A DNA stretch of 64,000 nt, from NCBI RefSeq assembly GCF_001949145.1, contig NW_019091405.1, forward strand, positions 984,685 to 1,048,684. Reading direction: 5' to 3'. Position 1 is the first letter of the stretch. Each line of letters begins with the position of its first letter. This document shows, piece by piece, positions 62,665 to 64,000 of this stretch. The position numbers and the translations under genes were made by a program. Source of the stretch: Acanthaster planci. Taxonomy: Eukaryota > Echinodermata > Asteroidea > Valvatida > Acanthasteridae. The notes under the pieces are model-generated. The model made no database searches. It saw only the letters and a list, made by a program, of their open reading frames with translations, and was not told the origin of the DNA.

Positions 62665-62736
62665 TCGGTAACTGAGTACCATATTTGATTGCCGAGATCA
62701 CTTCTGCTTGCCCTGAAGAAGGAACTCAGTTACCGA
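62665..62736. repeat. 13-base inverted repeat (stem-loop)
   Basis: TCGGTAACTGAGT (62665-62677) is exactly complementary to ACTCAGTTACCGA (62724-62736), with a 46-base loop. No coding or known element surrounds it. Confidence 0.6.
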
Positions 62737-63469
62737 ATGAATTCCTTCGTGGTTCAATATGTGCATGGCATGCCTTTTGGGGAGCTTTCTTCACAAAACA
62801 AGAAATGGCAGACGGAGGTTGAATAAAAGAACGCATTTATAGGGAAAATGGCAATAGGAAAAAAGAACATGAATATTTATATATATAAATACGTTTGCCA
62901 AAATGTTCGCTATTACTATTTGACCTAAATACATGTATACGTTTTATTCAGTCTTCTGCCTCCATTTTATGTTAGGAAATACCGGCCCCCGCAAATGACA
63001 TGCTGTTCATATCATTCTGGAACTATGAAGGAATTCGGACGTGTAGGTAGGCTAGGTGATGTCCAGACGTTGTCAGGGACTTGCCCATATCGATGCGCAT
63101 GCAGTTAAAAATACCAAGGAGAAGATATCAGGGAGACCATGAATGTTGACGATCATTATCTGCCTCGAGCAGAAGCGCACTCTCTTCGGTTGAAAAGAGC
63201 CACGTTGGTCGAGAGCGTTCATTTTGCTGGTAGCTATGCCACCGCGACGCGTGCCTCTCCTTTGTCGTTCGTGAACCAGCGAAGTTCAGTTCCGACCAAA
63301 GGAGCTTCCGTCGCTAAGAGGCCTATGTATGATTTATCTTTCAAATTTTTGCTACGTGGTGCACAATTGTAGCGTTTTGAAAAATTCATTCTTAACACAG
63401 CACCATTCTGTGCATTGAATTGTTAATGTTTTGTTTTGCTCTTTAAAATGCAGAATGAAAAGCAGTGTC

Positions 63470-63548
63470 ATTGAAATGGCCGAGTGGTTAAGCTCGCAGG
63501 TCTGAAATGGTAGGCAGTGGGTTCGAGTCCCAGAGGTGGGTTTTTTTT
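63470..63548 (+). mobile_element. tRNA-like Pol III sequence (SINE head or tRNA pseudogene)
   Basis: A box TGGCCGAGTGG (63477-63487) and B box GGTTCGAGTCC (63520-63530) are intact, 43 bases apart, and a run of eight T at 63541-63548 could end Pol III transcription. The A box resembles tRNA-Ser/Leu, but there is no long variable arm, the acceptor strands do not pair and the anticodon stem does not close, so it is not a working tRNA gene. Confidence 0.6.
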
Positions 63549-64000
63549 CTTTTGTTTTCCCAACGCTCGCTGTCAGTCAGTACCTATAAGAGACTCTAAT
63601 TTACCCCGTCAAATACCAACAGTACCTTAGCCAACCGGGTTAAGCTCTNTCCTTTTTAGGGTTAAATGGATGGGCAGGGAAGGAAGTGTGGTGGGCCGGG
63701 AACCCCGAGACCCCAGAAGAGTCCTATATGGAAGCCGGTAACTGCGATTCATTGCGAATTTCAGGAGTCCGTGCACCTGAATGCTTGGTCAACACCACAT
63801 AACTTTTGGGTTTTCATTTTTGATGGGCGCAAAAGCAAGGCAAATAATTTTTTTCCCTTTAACAGTGAGTTGAAGGAAGGCATGATTATTAGATATTTAT
63901 TTGTTTCTTATTTCCATTTGTAATCTTAATTTGCTCAATTTTCGACATGAATAAAACTTTTTTTTCCAAACATAGGGTCCTTTTTTCTGAGCATAGCATG

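Larger units (their letters stand above)
60033..64000. other. spacer upstream of the LRR-Ig gene
   Basis: It should contain the first non-coding exon and promoter of the LRR-Ig gene, but I could not place them. Open frames are short and uninformative. Features visible are a G/T-rich run near 62358-62380, an inverted repeat at 62665-62736, a tRNA-like sequence near 63470 and one undetermined base at 63649. Confidence 0.5.

Noticed and set aside
63649-63649. single undetermined base (n)
   Set aside because: An assembly uncertainty, not a biological feature. It lies outside every gene called here.
1-64000. CRISPR arrays, bacterial operons or phage genes
   Set aside because: No regularly spaced repeats, Shine-Dalgarno-led gene runs or prokaryotic proteins. 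Split GT-AG genes and SINEs show animal nuclear DNA.

Overview
This is animal nuclear DNA. Genes are split by GT-AG introns, spacers are long and AT-rich, and there are tRNA-derived SINEs, several families of short inverted-repeat transposons and no operon structure. The proteins are metazoan (bestrophin, RRP15, ERLEC1, an LRR-Ig receptor). SINE tails of a type I associate with marine invertebrates, together with a strong excess of the palindrome TAGGCCTA, suggest an invertebrate deuterostome, most likely an echinoderm or close relative. The species assignment is inference.

Layout. 2832-14354 (+) is the 3' part of a bestrophin chloride-channel gene: seven exons cover the channel core after its first membrane segments, the calcium clasp and a long cytosolic tail. 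Its N-terminal exons are not in the window. 21178-24283 (+) is a two-exon gene for a highly charged, coiled-coil-rich 455-residue protein that I cannot assign to a family. 27034-30835 (-) is RRP15, a 60S ribosome-biogenesis factor, in five exons. 34159-44879 (-) is ERLEC1 (XTP3-B), an ER lectin of glycoprotein quality control, in eleven coding exons plus evidence for an upstream non-coding exon. 57735-60032 (-) is a single-coding-exon LRR-Ig transmembrane receptor whose tail carries five tyrosines, several in SH2-ligand-like contexts.

The genes do not form a pathway. Each is an ordinary stand-alone eukaryotic gene. Spacers at 1-2831, 14355-21151, 24284-27033, 44908-57734 and 60033-64000 hold no gene I can support. 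They and the introns carry SINEs, a TA-flanked pogo/Tigger-like MITE family (three copies), other inverted-repeat elements, a minisatellite split by a SINE, and simple repeats.

The points most worth a second look are the LRR-Ig receptor with its signalling tail, the unassigned 455-residue protein, the PPxY and PDZ-ligand motifs in the bestrophin tail, a MITE beginning about 10 bases from an ERLEC1 splice donor, a UPR-type TGACGTGT site upstream of ERLEC1, and a SINE inside a minisatellite with a 10-bp target duplication. Exon boundaries were set by hand from GT/AG signals, reading-frame continuity and remembered family sequence. I ran no search.
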